From Vespula vulgaris (taxonomy: Eukaryota; Arthropoda; Insecta; Hymenoptera; Vespidae): DNA of 64,000 bases. This document shows positions 26,032 to 37,691 of the stretch, one piece after another. Each line of letters opens with the position of its first letter. The first letter of the stretch is position 1. The DNA lies in the NCBI RefSeq assembly GCF_905475345.1, contig NC_066590.1, positions 6,577,001 to 6,641,000 on the forward strand. The letters are read 5' to 3'. Under the pieces are notes generated by a model. The model ran no database searches. It was not told where the DNA came from and was given only the letters and a program-made list of their open reading frames with translations. Made by a program: the position numbers and the translations under genes.

Positions 26032-26648
26032 GACTGTATCACCACTACTACTTCTATTATTATTACTATTATTATATTACTATTACTTTTTCTCTACGTA
26101 TATATTTCTCTTTGTTTATTGACATCTATATAAAACGCAATAATAATCATTTGCAATGTAGTATGAATTGAACATTGCGAGTCTGATATCGATATATCAA
26201 TTTATCGAGATGGACGATTTAATTCAGGTGCAACGAAAAGGCGCTAATTTCAAACAACAAAAGAAACAAAAGAAAAATGTCGAAGCTTATAAATTCGAAC
26301 GTAAGATGATTTTCGAGGAGAACAAAGTGATGTTCAATGGCCAAGCGAAAGTAAAGAGAAGACGAAAGATAAAGAAAGATACAACAGTTGGTTGTCAAAG
26401 TATCATAACCACGTTCTCCATCGAACTCACCTTACGTTGCAAGCTGCCACACCTTTGTGTCGAAAACACGATCCGTTCTTCTGATTCTCGCTTCTTCTCT
26501 CTGTCTCTTTCTCCATCTTTAAATATTTATTTCAATTGTATAGTTTCCTCTCGAATCGTATCGCTGTCGTTGCGGAAAATTCGAGCGATGCGAGTCACAG
26601 ATCACGAAAAAACAAAGCACCGGATGTTGCTTGCTGGATATCTCATGC

Positions 26649-26661
26649 AGAGAGAGAGTGA

Positions 26662-26692
<31 letters not shown>
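26649..26692. repeat. GA dinucleotide tract
   Basis: AGAG with two GTGAG interruptions. Another GA-rich stretch lies at about 26750-26800. Confidence 0.85.
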
Positions 26693-26693
<1 letters not shown>

Positions 26694-27978
26694 CGACACG
26701 CTTCGAGACGCGAGCCATTCTCTGCATACACGCGCGCGCGCTCCACCGCGAAAGAGAGGGATAGAGATACGAATGGAGGGGAGAGAGAGGGAGGACATAA
26801 AAACAATGTGATCGTAATGGTCACGTCCTCGCGAGAACAAGACAGAGAAATTTTCTTCCTTACCTTGTCCACGAAGTTTCCGCTATCACCAAAAAGAAAA
26901 CAACGGACGAACGTAATTCCATCACACTTCTCTTTCTATCACGAGATTGTCTCCTGATCGTTGTCGGGACACGATTATTACGTACGTTCTCGAGTGTTTA
27001 CCAGCGCGACAGCCGATACAGAAACAACGCGCGACATAAACGTCGAAAACGATGACGATGACGATGATTCGTAGCGTCAACCAGAGTATCTATCACTCGA
27101 TGTTTCTTCGTGCCGCAGAACGAAAAAGTGCCATCTGTCGGACGACCAATAATTTCTTTATACCGAATCGCATGGTATTCGACCGCGATATGCATTTCGT
27201 CCTCCAATTGGAGAAGTTCTTATTTAGGCGCGTTGATTTGAATTTTCCAACACGTACTATCGTAAAATTCGTATCTCGTTCGTATATATATGTAGACTTA
27301 TAAGTCTATGTATATTTTAAAATTGTTTTTAATCATTTTCAAAATGAGATTGCGAGAAATATACGATTAGATTTAAATATAAGATCGATAAATTTTATCG
27401 CGAAGGAAACGCTATCAATTTCTTCCTTATCCTTTACCTTGAAATAAATGGCGTCGCTAGTTGCAAATGCATGTATATACGTATAGATGCTATATATTTT
27501 TGAATTGATCACGGTGTCGTCATCTTACAACATTACTTTGACTTTTGACGTATGTGTCTTTCTTTGTGTTTGATAGAACTGTAATTTTTAAAAAGCTATT
27601 GAACGGTTATGACAAGAGGTTATGATAGATAAGGAAGTATCACAATTTTATCAAGAATTTCCTCTACTCGCTAATAGTCCACTAAACGGAAACGTAGAAT
27701 GGTCAGTTTTTAAGGACGAATCTTTATTGTGTTCCTTTTCCTTCATTTTCTTTTCGGTTTCAACACGTGAGTAATGCTTCATGTTTTTTTCGTTAATTCA
27801 AAGAGAATGTTTTACGACGTATATATGTACGATTTATAATTTTTATATAAGGTAGACGCATCAGCATATCGACGTGGAATGCAATTTACGTCGATACTAC
27901 GTTTATCATTCGTATAATTTACAATTATTGTTACTTTTCGTTTTCTTTATTAAATCCTATTCAAATTGTTTGCAGATA

Positions 27979-28422
27979 ATGTCTTGGTTTTTTGGTAAAA
28001 AGAAACATCACAAGGAATCACCGGTCGAATCAACTGAAGATCTGTCATCTAGTAACATAGAAAATGAATTTGTAAATGTAGAGAGACAAGCATATCCTGT
28101 TCCTCAAAATTCTCAGGATGGAACACCGTATCCTGGTGGTGGCCTATATCCGCTCATAAGTGGCGCTTCAACCTATCCTACGCTACCTACAGATTCAACT
28201 AAACAAAATCAGCAAGGGGATACGCAACATTATTTAAATGGGGTGCCATTCAAATTATGTAAACAATTGGAGAATAATATGAATAATGATTTTGAGATTG
28301 ACAGGCTACGTGCAAATGAAATTTTATCTTTTATCCAAAGAATAGAGGAGCAAAATTTAGATTATGATTTTTCACACGAAAAGAGTGTCATTTCAGAAAT
28401 GAATAGCACTAATGATGAGTAA
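27979..28422 (+). CDS. UMAD1-like protein (UMA domain)
   Basis: This single coding exon gives 147 aa. The ATG at 27979 follows an intron acceptor (TTTGCAG ending at 27975), so I prefer it over the in-frame upstream start at 27874, which would lie in the intron. The N-terminus MSWFFGKKK resembles the start of human UMAD1. A Pro/Tyr-rich middle (about 40-75) leads to a C-terminal UMA domain at about 87-141, with the hallmark VPFKL at 89-93 and YDF..E..VI at 129-138. UMA domains are found in UBAP1 and MVB12, where they bind the ESCRT-I core, so a role in ESCRT-I or endosomal sorting is likely by family. No ubiquitin-binding domain is visible. AATAAA occurs directly after the stop codon at 28425. 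Confidence 0.75.
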   Translation: MSWFFGKKKHHKESPVESTEDLSSSNIENEFVNVERQAYPVPQNSQDGTPYPGGGLYPLISGASTYPTLPTDSTKQNQQGDTQHYLNGVPFKLCKQLENNMNNDFEIDRLRANEILSFIQRIEEQNLDYDFSHEKSVISEMNSTNDE

Positions 28423-29331
28423 TCAATAAATGTTATCTAAATATTTATAGGCAAAAAGTAATCTTATTTTCTAAATCACATATAATGAATTCTGCTATTT
28501 CAATATTGTTTAAAAAATACATGTTAGTTTAAAAGCAATTGCTTTATAATTTCGACATTCTTTTTTTTGTATATTTATTGCTTATATGTAATTATGATGT
28601 AATACTTTGTGAATTTGGAATAGATATATTCTAATTTCCAAGTATATGGTCCTATTAAATATAATTACAATAATTTTAACTAGTGACAATGTATATCTTA
28701 AAGATTATTCACGAAAGAATATTTACATATTAATTGTACGTTTTAATTATATTTGTACTACCATGCTTGCAATGTATAATGACACTTGTATTTCCTTATT
28801 CGCTCAGGAAAAAACTTGGAGGCAGATATATGACACAAAGTGTGCACAAGGGCATATTCTTGATATTTAATAGTTATATAAATGACATTTGTGTCATTGT
28901 AAATATTGTTTACAAGTTTTATATTTATCATTGTTAATGATGATTAAATGCCATTACTTAATGTAATCAAATACATATAAAATATTACAAAATTATTTTA
29001 AGATAAACTATTAGCTTGTTGCAAAGAATTTAATTATTAACCTTAACATGAGATCAAACCAAATATTTTGAGAAAAATATTAAGTATTGACATTTTAGTA
29101 TTTTAACTTACTGCAACCATAAAACTTTTTCAAACATAAATATTATACATACATATTTACATATACCTTTTTTGTAGTTTAACATTAATTTCTGCAAATA
29201 TACTAAAAATATAATGTAAGAACTACAAATCTTTACCTACAATTCTAAAATTTCTATAAAATTCTATATATAACAAAATTACTAGCGTTTATTATTGTTT
29301 ATGCATTTGTCATTATAATTAATAATATAAA
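28423..29331. other. AT-rich intergenic, convergent 3' ends
   Basis: About 0.9 kb of very AT-rich sequence between the 3' ends of the UMAD1-like gene (+) and TMEM222 (-). It should contain both 3' UTRs. No exon is visible. Confidence 0.6.
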
Positions 29332-30313
29332 TTATAAATCGCGAATTGTATCAAGAATCATTATAATGATGACAAGTAAAAAAAATGGCAACCATTTTTT
29401 GAGAAAACCATAAAAACTGTAATAATGAAAATAGTTTATTAAAACTTATAGATAAAAAAGTTTACAATTAATTAATGATATTTAAATTTATACTCACCTT
29501 ATATATTTTCCTTTTATGACTATATAAGCTGCTAGTTTTACCATGTTCCAGTTTGTAGAATTATCATAAGCCATTAAATTTAAAGCTTTCGCAACATGTG
29601 AATGACAATTGTCGAAAAATAAATTATGCTAAAAGGTCGATTAAATGTAATTTGATAATCAACAATAAAAGAGACTATGAGATTAAAAATTTACCATTCT
29701 GGTTTTATAAATTTCACTAGCCTCTGATACAGCCATATCCCATCCTTGCACACCACCCTTGGCTTTCGTATATTGAAGCTGCCAATATTTGATAGGTTTA
29801 CCAAATGCCATTTGATCTTCCGCTACATGATATGGACCAGCAAAATCCCTTATTACACCAGTTGATGTGCAAATTCCCATATGACCGATAAATGGTATTA
29901 AATAACTGTGTAATTAAAGTCATAAGAAATATTTTTCTGATGCAATAAACATTTAATTAGATGCGATTAATACTATGGTTATTGATATTGCAATATTCAT
30001 CAATAAACAATATTGTGTTCGATTTATTATTCATCCTATTCATTTCATCCAACATTAATAGATACTTCAAACGATTAATATTATAATATATTAAAACTAT
30101 GATATATCGGAGACTACGATTTACAAAATTAAATGTTTAAGAAAAATATTGAAGGTTAAGTTTCTATCGTAAAACAACTCACGTTATAATGGGCAATGGA
30201 GTCCAAACAATACAAAAGGGAAATCTCTGTCTTTCTGGATTTATAGTGAGATCCATTTCTGGTGAACTTGGCGTCGATTGAGATATTACATCCGTTAATA
30301 AATTTGGATTCAT
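29332..30313 (-). CDS. TMEM222: transmembrane protein 222 (RTE1/DUF778 family)
   Basis: Four exons on the minus strand (30313-30183, 29905-29695, 29628-29498, 29416-29332) join in phase to 185 aa, close to the human protein (about 208). Recognisable blocks are FPFCIVWTPLPIIT (31-44), PFIGHMGICTSTGVIRDFAG (48-67), FGKPIKYW (78-85), NCHSHVAKALNLM (121-133), NSTNWNM (137-143) and a C-terminal hydrophobic helix at about 166-179. The family is multi-pass and related to plant RTE1, which acts on the ethylene receptor; the animal function is poorly defined. The start codon is the first ATG of the exon. The gene is divergent from the Culd-like gene, with about 650 bp between the two start codons. Confidence 0.93.
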
Positions 30314-30960
30314 TATACTTTAATTCGGCCAAACGTTTAAACGGCGTAAGCCAGCCGTGAACTCTGCCGCGGTGTATTCAATACTAAAGCTAAACTCTAA
30401 ATCATAATAAGAGTACGAGTATGTTTATCTATAAGCCAGATAATACAATGTTCCTTTCTTTTGTTATTTTATGTTTATCATCTCTATTTTTCAAAAACAA
30501 AAACAATATTATATACAGATATAAATTCTATGTTATTGTATGTCACCTATCTCGTTTGGGAAGAATAAAATCATTAATGTTTTTTTTATTCGTTACATAA
30601 ATATTAAAGTTGCATAAATAAAAAATAATATTTGCATAAGAAAAATCGATTGTTCAACGAAAGAATGTTCTAATATCCATTAATGTTTATTGATTCAACG
30701 CTTATTTCGACATTTTCTTCTTTATACACTATTCCATTATATATTATATATCTAATATCCAACTTCTTACGTTGAACTATACCATTATATTATACTTACG
30801 ATAAAACTGCGAGAGAAGTGTATGTAGTCGCGCAGAAGATGCCGTAAAAATGCTTTATACCCTAATAGGACAGTACGTAACAGAGTTGCGAGCTAACGAA
30901 ATTATATGCAATCATGTCGGGTTTCTTACCGGACAGAACGTTTCTTTCCGTTGGACGAAT
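30314..30960. promoter_or_regulatory. divergent intergenic region (TMEM222 / Culd-like)
   Basis: About 650 bp separate two divergent start codons, so both promoters probably lie here. The stretch is AT-rich with no clear TATA box. The last 50 bp contain an upstream ATG that is out of frame with the Culd-like start. Confidence 0.5.
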
Positions 30961-31205
30961 ATGTACCAAGCTCGGTATGGTAAGTCTCAAATTTATTTTG
31001 TTACAATTTATTACGTCTTCGACGCATAAACGATTGTACGAATTTCAAGAGTATTCGCGCGCGAAAGAAAGCGCGGGAAATACGAATAGAAATGTTTTAC
31101 AGGAAGCGAGTTCTATCGATCGTTCTCTTTTTAAAGTATCTATTAATGTTGGATGAAATGAAAGTTTCTTTTTTATTTGCTATCTTTTTTCTCAAATTGA
31201 AGTGA
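30914..31205 (+). other. overlapping upstream ORF of the Culd-like gene
   Basis: An ATG at 30914 with A at -3 opens 22 codons to the splice donor at 30979|30980. After splicing to 31203 its next codon is TGA, formed directly at the exon junction. It overlaps the main start codon at 30961 in a different frame. This is predicted from sequence; the real transcription start could lie inside it. Confidence 0.4.
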
Positions 31206-34200
31206 CGATCGTCGTACTCTGCTGGTTCACCGTAATTTACGGTAACGTTGTAAGGAATGAGGATATTTGTGGAACACATAATGGCAGACGTCTATATCTC
31301 GAACTCGGCGAAAAGGGTATTCTTTATGCTAAAAATGTATCCTTCATAAAAAATGCACCTAGACAACAAACATCACGAATTTATGCGACTAATAGTTCGC
31401 ATGATCAATGCAGTCTCGAATTAGTAACCTGTCCGTCATGCGTTATAATAGTTACTTTCAAGAATATTGCATTATCGCATCATTGCGGTGATGGTGGTGT
31501 TATGATGGATAATCCGTGCAGGTATAAAGATGACTTTTAAACGTTTTCTTCCATTTTTCTTTTCTTTTCTTTTTTGAACGACAAATCTTTCTCTATATCG
31601 ACGAATGATCTACAGATGTGATTACGTTTGGATTTCCGAGCCACCATATGAAGACGTTTCAGGTACACCTTTCTGCGGTTTATATTCACCTATCATATAC
31701 AGATCGAGTACCAGAACGCTATCCATCACTTTGCTCTACAGTCAATCGCATAAGCATGCTTTTACACTGGAATATACGGCCGAAAGTAAGTGCGGGATCT
31801 AAAGTACCCTGTCCTGTTATAAAGTAATGTGTTAAAGTAAAGTATATATTTATATAGAGTTATATATAAAATAAATTTGTTAAAAATATGTAAGGTATCT
31901 TTTTCTTAGGAAACAGACTACATCTTAAAGGAACAGAAATGATGACAGCAGTTACAAAAGGTCTGAACAGTACAGGTGGAGGTATTCTTACATCACCGTT
32001 TTTTCCAGCTCGATATCCACGAGACTTAGGTTTGGAATACCTAATAACATGTCCTTCCGAAGCTCCATCATGTCGAGTCAGATTGTTGTTCAGCGATTTC
32101 CAATTAGCTACGGTTTCTATCATGGAAGTACGTAGATTACTGAGTACCTATCGAAGTTGTTCGATCTTAGCGTTTTTTATATTCCATGTATCCATAGTTT
32201 TACGATTGGAACGGTCAGCGACTCGACGTTAGCAGTGGTGCGAGATTTCGTCCACCGGTGATAGTAAGTTCCGGCCCTTCCCTTTTAATAAGATTCTACG
32301 CTAATGGTGGTACCGGGCTAGGATACAAAGCCTTTTATTCCTTCGTTATCGGCCATCTTTACGACAAGTCGATTCACCCTATAACGGATTGTGGAGGATA
32401 CGTAGAAAATTTAGGTGGGGCCATCACTATGATGGACATGGTAGGTCAAGGCGTAAAAACTTACGATTGCGTGTGGCTGATCAGACCACCTAAGAATTTC
32501 CTCCACATGAAGACTCATATGTATTTAAAAGTGGTTGCTTTCGCTGACATGGGTAAGATATTGCAAATCTAATCTCATTTATCCTAATATTGAAAAAAAA
32601 AATTACTTTACAGCTGGGAACACGGAATTGACTATAAAACAAGGGCCAACGTCAGCTCTTTTACCTCTGGAAGTTTTAAGACATCCTGTCAGCCAACTAC
32701 AACCACTTAGACACAGAGAACACATCGCTCCTGTTACCAGTGGATTTCACGTGAGCCTTCGTGGTACTTTTGGTTCCACATCGCATCTAGCTATAGCCTA
32801 CACCGCTTTCAGTTACATGGGTATGTTTATTCCGATTTCTCGAATACGAAGGAAACGAAGAAGAGGAAGAAGATAAATATCGATTGATTTTTAACAAATA
32901 GACTGCTTCACGGGCTCCGACTTTCTGTGTCAAAATCACAGATGCATACCGAGCCAACTTAATTGTGACGGATTCGATCATTGCGGAGACAACAGTGACG
33001 AACCAGCTACATGTTTCAGAGGTTGTCTCATGTTTCAAAACGTCGATTCCGAGTAGATTTAATTAGATCTAATACAAGTTTTCTCAAAATATAATCGTTT
33101 GCCTATAGATTGGGACGTTGAACCTCAAGATAGAAAATGGCATACGAATAAAGCGAATTATTATTTCCCAAAGATCGACCGTTACCCTGATTTAAAAACA
33201 GCTACATTGGTCTTCGTTGCGAGTAGCCTTGGTTTAATCGTTTTGATATCGGCCCTTATCGTATTATTATACAGAATGGGTGCCAGAGCTAGACAGCAGA
33301 GAGAATTACAATCTCGTTTACAGACTATCAGTGAGCTCCTAGGTACGTGTTTGATGATTACCACGGTGGCATAGATAATCATTTATGTTACTTTGAGCAG
33401 TCTTTGACATTACAGACGGAGCAAGGATCGATGAAATCTCAGTGGCGGATGACCCACCGGTTTACGAAGCACCACCTGGATACGACGAAGTCATCAAACT
33501 AAGCTTAGAATCCGACGGTCTTAGACAAAAGAAGAGAAGCTTCAGTCGCGAGCCACGAAGTACAAGTTCGCCAAGTCGATGTTCGTGAGTTCGTCCTCGT
33601 ATTCTTGAGTTCGTTCTTGTCTTGCTTGGCATATGACGATTAACTCTTCATTTCTTACGTTTATATTCGAGACACGAGCAAGAGCCGCAGTCATCCATGT
33701 ATCTAGTAGTAGAGGGAGCCAGTACAAGTCGTGGTAGTCAAACAACTCCAACGACCTCTACTACGAGGAATCCAAGAGTTCCTGAGAGTCCACCACCACC
33801 ATACGTTACTCCTCCGGGATCAATCGGGAGAAATCTTAATATTTCAGAGATACCTTCTTCTTCTTCGGGATCGGGTAATTTTTTGAACTATGTTAAAAGT
33901 TGACAAAATTAAAAAGAATAAATCAATGAGGAACGAATTAATGATTGAATAACGATATAGGTGAAATCGAGATTATCGGAAGAAAAAGATATCGCCGTGC
34001 CTGGTTACGAAAAAGTTGTGACTTCTCTCGATCCCAGCCATCTAATAACGAGGATATAGTACCGATGAAAGGTCCTTCTTCATCGCTCGACGCAGAAGTC
34101 CTTGGTGCGTATCTCCAGGACTACATTGCCTCGTGTTCGAGCTGCACGACCGATTGCTCTGTTCCACAGCCGAACAGCTCTCAGAATGCATCGATCGACA

Positions 34201-35137
34201 TCAACGGAGACTCGCAAGAGACAGGAGAAGGCGTAGGAACAGACGAAGACAAGGGACATCAGGTCGCCGTCGTCGATAATTCGCAGAATGGAAATACCGA
34301 CGAGTGTGCTTGTGAGGGTGCCTGTGGATGTGTCAATAATCAGTCAGTCTTAATCAACGAAATCAAGATCAAGCAGGACGAAGAAGAACTCGAAGTTCCG
34401 ATGGTGAACTAATTAATTATTCTTTCTCTCTAACTATCCGTACAAGTATTTCATTTTCTTACCATAAAATAATTTTCTTTTAGAACGAAGAATTTTCAGA
34501 ACAAACGGCGGATGAATCAGGCATGAATAAGAATAGGGAACACGAGGAGGAAGAGTTATCTCATAAAAATGCTATTATCAGACTTCTCGGTAGCAGCTGT
34601 TCAAGGCATAGCAGATCATCGTCCATTAGTAATGTAAATTCGACAGCTATATCCACGACAACTTCGACTCCTTGCGGTACATTAGGAAGATCCTTTAGGA
34701 AAGTGTCCGTCTGTTCGCGTGACAGTTATGCAACTAAAATATCCACCATCAGCGTCTGCAACAGTTACGAGAAACTTCACGATGAGTTTCAATTCATATC
34801 CGAAGCAGCAAGCGTTATTGGGGCTACTAATCCAAGCACTATGGCTAATACACCTATTAGCACACCGAAAATCATCAATCTTCAACGTAGACGAGCTAGA
34901 AGATACTCCAGCTGTGATCTGAATAGTTTTTACGAGAGTATCAAAATCTTGGATTCTTACCTTGCGCATAGAGGGAAGTCTAATCAAGGTCGTAGACAAT
35001 CGACCGTTGCTGTAATGCTCTTTGGTACTCCTGAACACTCTGGAAGACGTCTAACTCGCATTTCTAGATCGGCCGAAGGAACGATACGAACTCGTACTCG
35101 CATCTGGCGTTCTAACGATGATACCTTGTTCAATTGA
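30961..35137 (+). CDS. CUB and LDLa domain transmembrane protein (Culd-like)
   Basis: Twelve coding exons: 30961-30979, 31203-31521, 31616-31785, 31910-32127, 32198-32552, 32614-32820, 32902-33021, 33109-33342, 33416-33584, 33672-33874, 33961-34403 and 34484-35137. They join in phase to 1036 aa. Order: signal peptide (about 1-20, TIVVLCWFTVIYG), CUB-like regions at about 29-167, 192-295 and 302-428, an LDLa module with six Cys (431, 439, 444, 451, 457, 467) and acidic calcium residues, a transmembrane helix at 501-523, and a cytoplasmic tail of about 510 aa. The tail has three PPxY motifs (561-564, 567-570, 645-648) and a CACEGACGC cluster at 787-795. The layout fits Drosophila Culd, a photoreceptor protein needed for endocytic trafficking of arrestin and TRP; PPxY motifs would bind Nedd4-type ligases. 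The start at 30961 was chosen because only it reads into exon 2 without a stop. Orthology is likely but unproven. Confidence 0.82.
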
Positions 35138-37691
35138 TCTTCCTAGAAATTACTTGAAGAATTTTTTCCTTTCTCTATTCGTTAGATTTTAGATGACAAA
35201 GAAATTTGCAAATTTTATCAAGATGTTCGATTATTGTGAAATAAAAGAAAGAGAAATGTGTCTATAGATCTTAATATAAAATAATTATTAAACACACACA
35301 TACAAGGAGAGTGTCCATTTTAATTAACTTGTTCAAATCAAATTAAATCATTTCGTATATTCACTTACTTTTGTTAAATCGATCGAAATGTAAATGGTTA
35401 TCATGGTTAGTGATAACAATGAGCATCAAGAAAAATAAAGAAAGTAAGAAATGTCGAAATAATCGTTCAAAGATATTATTGATCTTCTTCACACAATTTT
35501 TCTTCTTCTTTATTTCTTATATAGGCAGACTTATAATTAGATCATACGTACGCGCATACCTTTCTGTAAAAAAAGAAATCGCTCGATATCCGACTCATTT
35601 TGATTGTAATTTTTGTGGGATTTGCGTTATAAAATCGAGTCGAATTTATTTAAACGTTTGAATGCCACACAGCACGATCACGCTATTCACATTTCATGAC
35701 GTCAAACAGTGCCAGAACATCGGAGTGTATTGCGCAATTGAATCTATCGAAATGCATCGAAAAAAGCGCTATCGCGCCACTTTAGCATTTTTCAAAGAGA
35801 TTTTCTCAATGATCTTTGACATTCAAACGATTAATCGTTAGATTTATTGATTTTTTTATATAAATTCTTTCATCTCGTCACTTTGTAAGCACACGATAAT
35901 AATTTAATTTATGAATCTTCGTGCCACACTTTTTATGATTATTGCAGAATGAATTTTTAAATGTACTAAAATTACATGCGTTCAGGCCAGGTGTATGTAA
36001 AGCTTACTTATCGATTGTAATAAAAAATATATATAAATGTATGTATATAATATATACATGTATGTACATATTTCAATATGTACATAATTTAACGATGTAT
36101 ATTATTTGCATAATATTATGCTTTATCCCAATATATGTAAAATACTTCTCTTTTCGGAGATGGACGTAATAAATCGTTAATTATATAAAATTCCTTGTAT
36201 GTATCAATATGTCTATCTAACTATTTATATATATATATAATGTATAATATATATGTATATATACATACATATGTATATATATGTATACATATATAGATCA
36301 TTCAAGATATAGAAAAAACTTTTATTATAATCTAACTGTATATCATCGTACTATTTATAATCTATCGATCAGCGAGAATAAAAGATACGATCGTTCTTTT
36401 TACTTTCATAAGAATTAGAAGAAATTACTAAAAATAAGTTTGTTTAACGTCAAATAATAAACTGAAGAATAATTTCATAGATATATGAAAGTGCTGCTTC
36501 ACTTAATAAATCTTTTGTACAATTCTTCGTTAAAAATTGGCACTTTTATATATAATATAATACGTTTTTAATCACAGCTCAGCAGCTACGAGACGTGATA
36601 TGTAGAATCATACAAAGCTTTATACTTTTCAAATGGAAACTGTCCTGACTTATAAAACTTTTTTCAAATTTACACACACATACAACCTCGTGCGCGGATA
36701 CACATGGTAAGACACACGTCTTTCGTATTAACTTCTCTTTTTATTAAGATATGTAGCATATTTAGATAGCGCATTCACGATACAAAGCCTTCTTAAATCA
36801 TTAATTATTCGCATTGATTTACCGACGACGCTATCGCTCTGTGACAATATTGATACTGCATGATAATGCTATCGTATCAGAAGTTTCCGACATGATTTAT
36901 AATATATTATTGAAAATAAAAACAGAGAACAAAAAGAACTAATTTGTCATTCAATGACTAAGCTACATTTTATGAATAGTAAGTAATCTCATTTCATCAA
37001 AGACGAAAGAAAAAGAAACTCGTTAACGTGATCATTGTGAAGATATTGGTCCTGAAGATTTTTTTCATTCGACAAATTTTACGAATCATAAGATATACTA
37101 TTTTTCTTTTATTTATATCGCATAGCCATTGGAGTATAACAAATTGATCGATACTATTTACAATTGTAAGCTTCATATCAGAGGAAGATAGAGGGAGAAT
37201 ATCGAAAAGCGTAAAAGATAATAGAAAAGAATTAAAACCTCATCGAATTTGCAAGTGTCGATAATATTTTAGCATGAGTTCCTCGATGATCATCTACTAA
37301 GCCTTACGATTGTTTTATTCATCTTCTCTAAATAATTAAAATTATTCATGCCGTTTGACTTGAATATATCGGACTTAAAGTCATTGCATTTTATAATATC
37401 ATATTTCGTTGTATTGGCGCATCTAACGTAACTCAATTATTTCTTTTACAATATTTTGCAAACTTGGTGAATCTATATCTTGCCCAATTGCCATGCGATA
37501 ATTTTTTAATAATCTATGACCTCCATATATTCCTGAGTCTTTACGTAACTGTTACGTTAATGTTCACTAACGTTTCTAAATATTGGAGATCGGCTTAAGA
37601 CGGCACACGTATGTATGTATGTACGTATGTATGTATGTATGTATGTATGTATGTACAATATTAGTAAAAATTGCAATCGAAATTTTTGATA
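35138..37691. other. AT-rich intergenic, convergent 3' ends
   Basis: About 2.5 kb between the 3' ends of the Culd-like gene (+) and the DUF229 gene (-). It contains TA/ATGTAT-rich stretches (about 36.20-36.30 kb), a full palindromic CRE (TGACGTCA at 35697-35704) and a GTAT array. No exon is supportable; it probably includes both 3' UTRs. Confidence 0.55.
37608..37655. repeat. GTAT tetranucleotide microsatellite
   Basis: About twelve GTAT units with one or two GTAC variants. It lies just beyond the stop codon of the DUF229 gene, probably in its 3' UTR. Confidence 0.9.

Larger units (their letters stand above)
20307..27975. other. intergenic region rich in microsatellites
   Basis: I see no supportable gene. 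The first 200 bp probably hold the cytochrome c1 3' UTR. The rest is a mosaic of TC/GA, GAC, ATAAC, GATC, TTC and ATT repeats and AT-rich DNA. The last 500 bp should contain the promoter and a 5' leader exon of the UMAD1-like gene, whose leader intron appears to end at TTTGCAG (27969-27975). Longer frames at 26168-26764 and 27052-27303 are not recognised. Confidence 0.5.

Noticed and set aside
26168..26764. 198-aa open frame on the + strand
   Set aside because: The first 70 residues are Lys/Gln-rich and the rest runs into GA repeats. No splice sites, homologue or partner exons were recognised.
30914..31156. 80-aa frame from the ATG at 30914 as the N-terminus of the Culd-like protein
   Set aside because: It continues into the intron. 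After splicing at the GTAAGT donor its frame hits TGA at once, whereas the ATG at 30961 reads through into a proper signal peptide.
37608..37655. Tandem GTAT units as a CRISPR-like or telomeric array
   Set aside because: The units are 4 bp with no spacers, so it is an ordinary microsatellite. The same holds for the ATAAC array at 22.19 kb.
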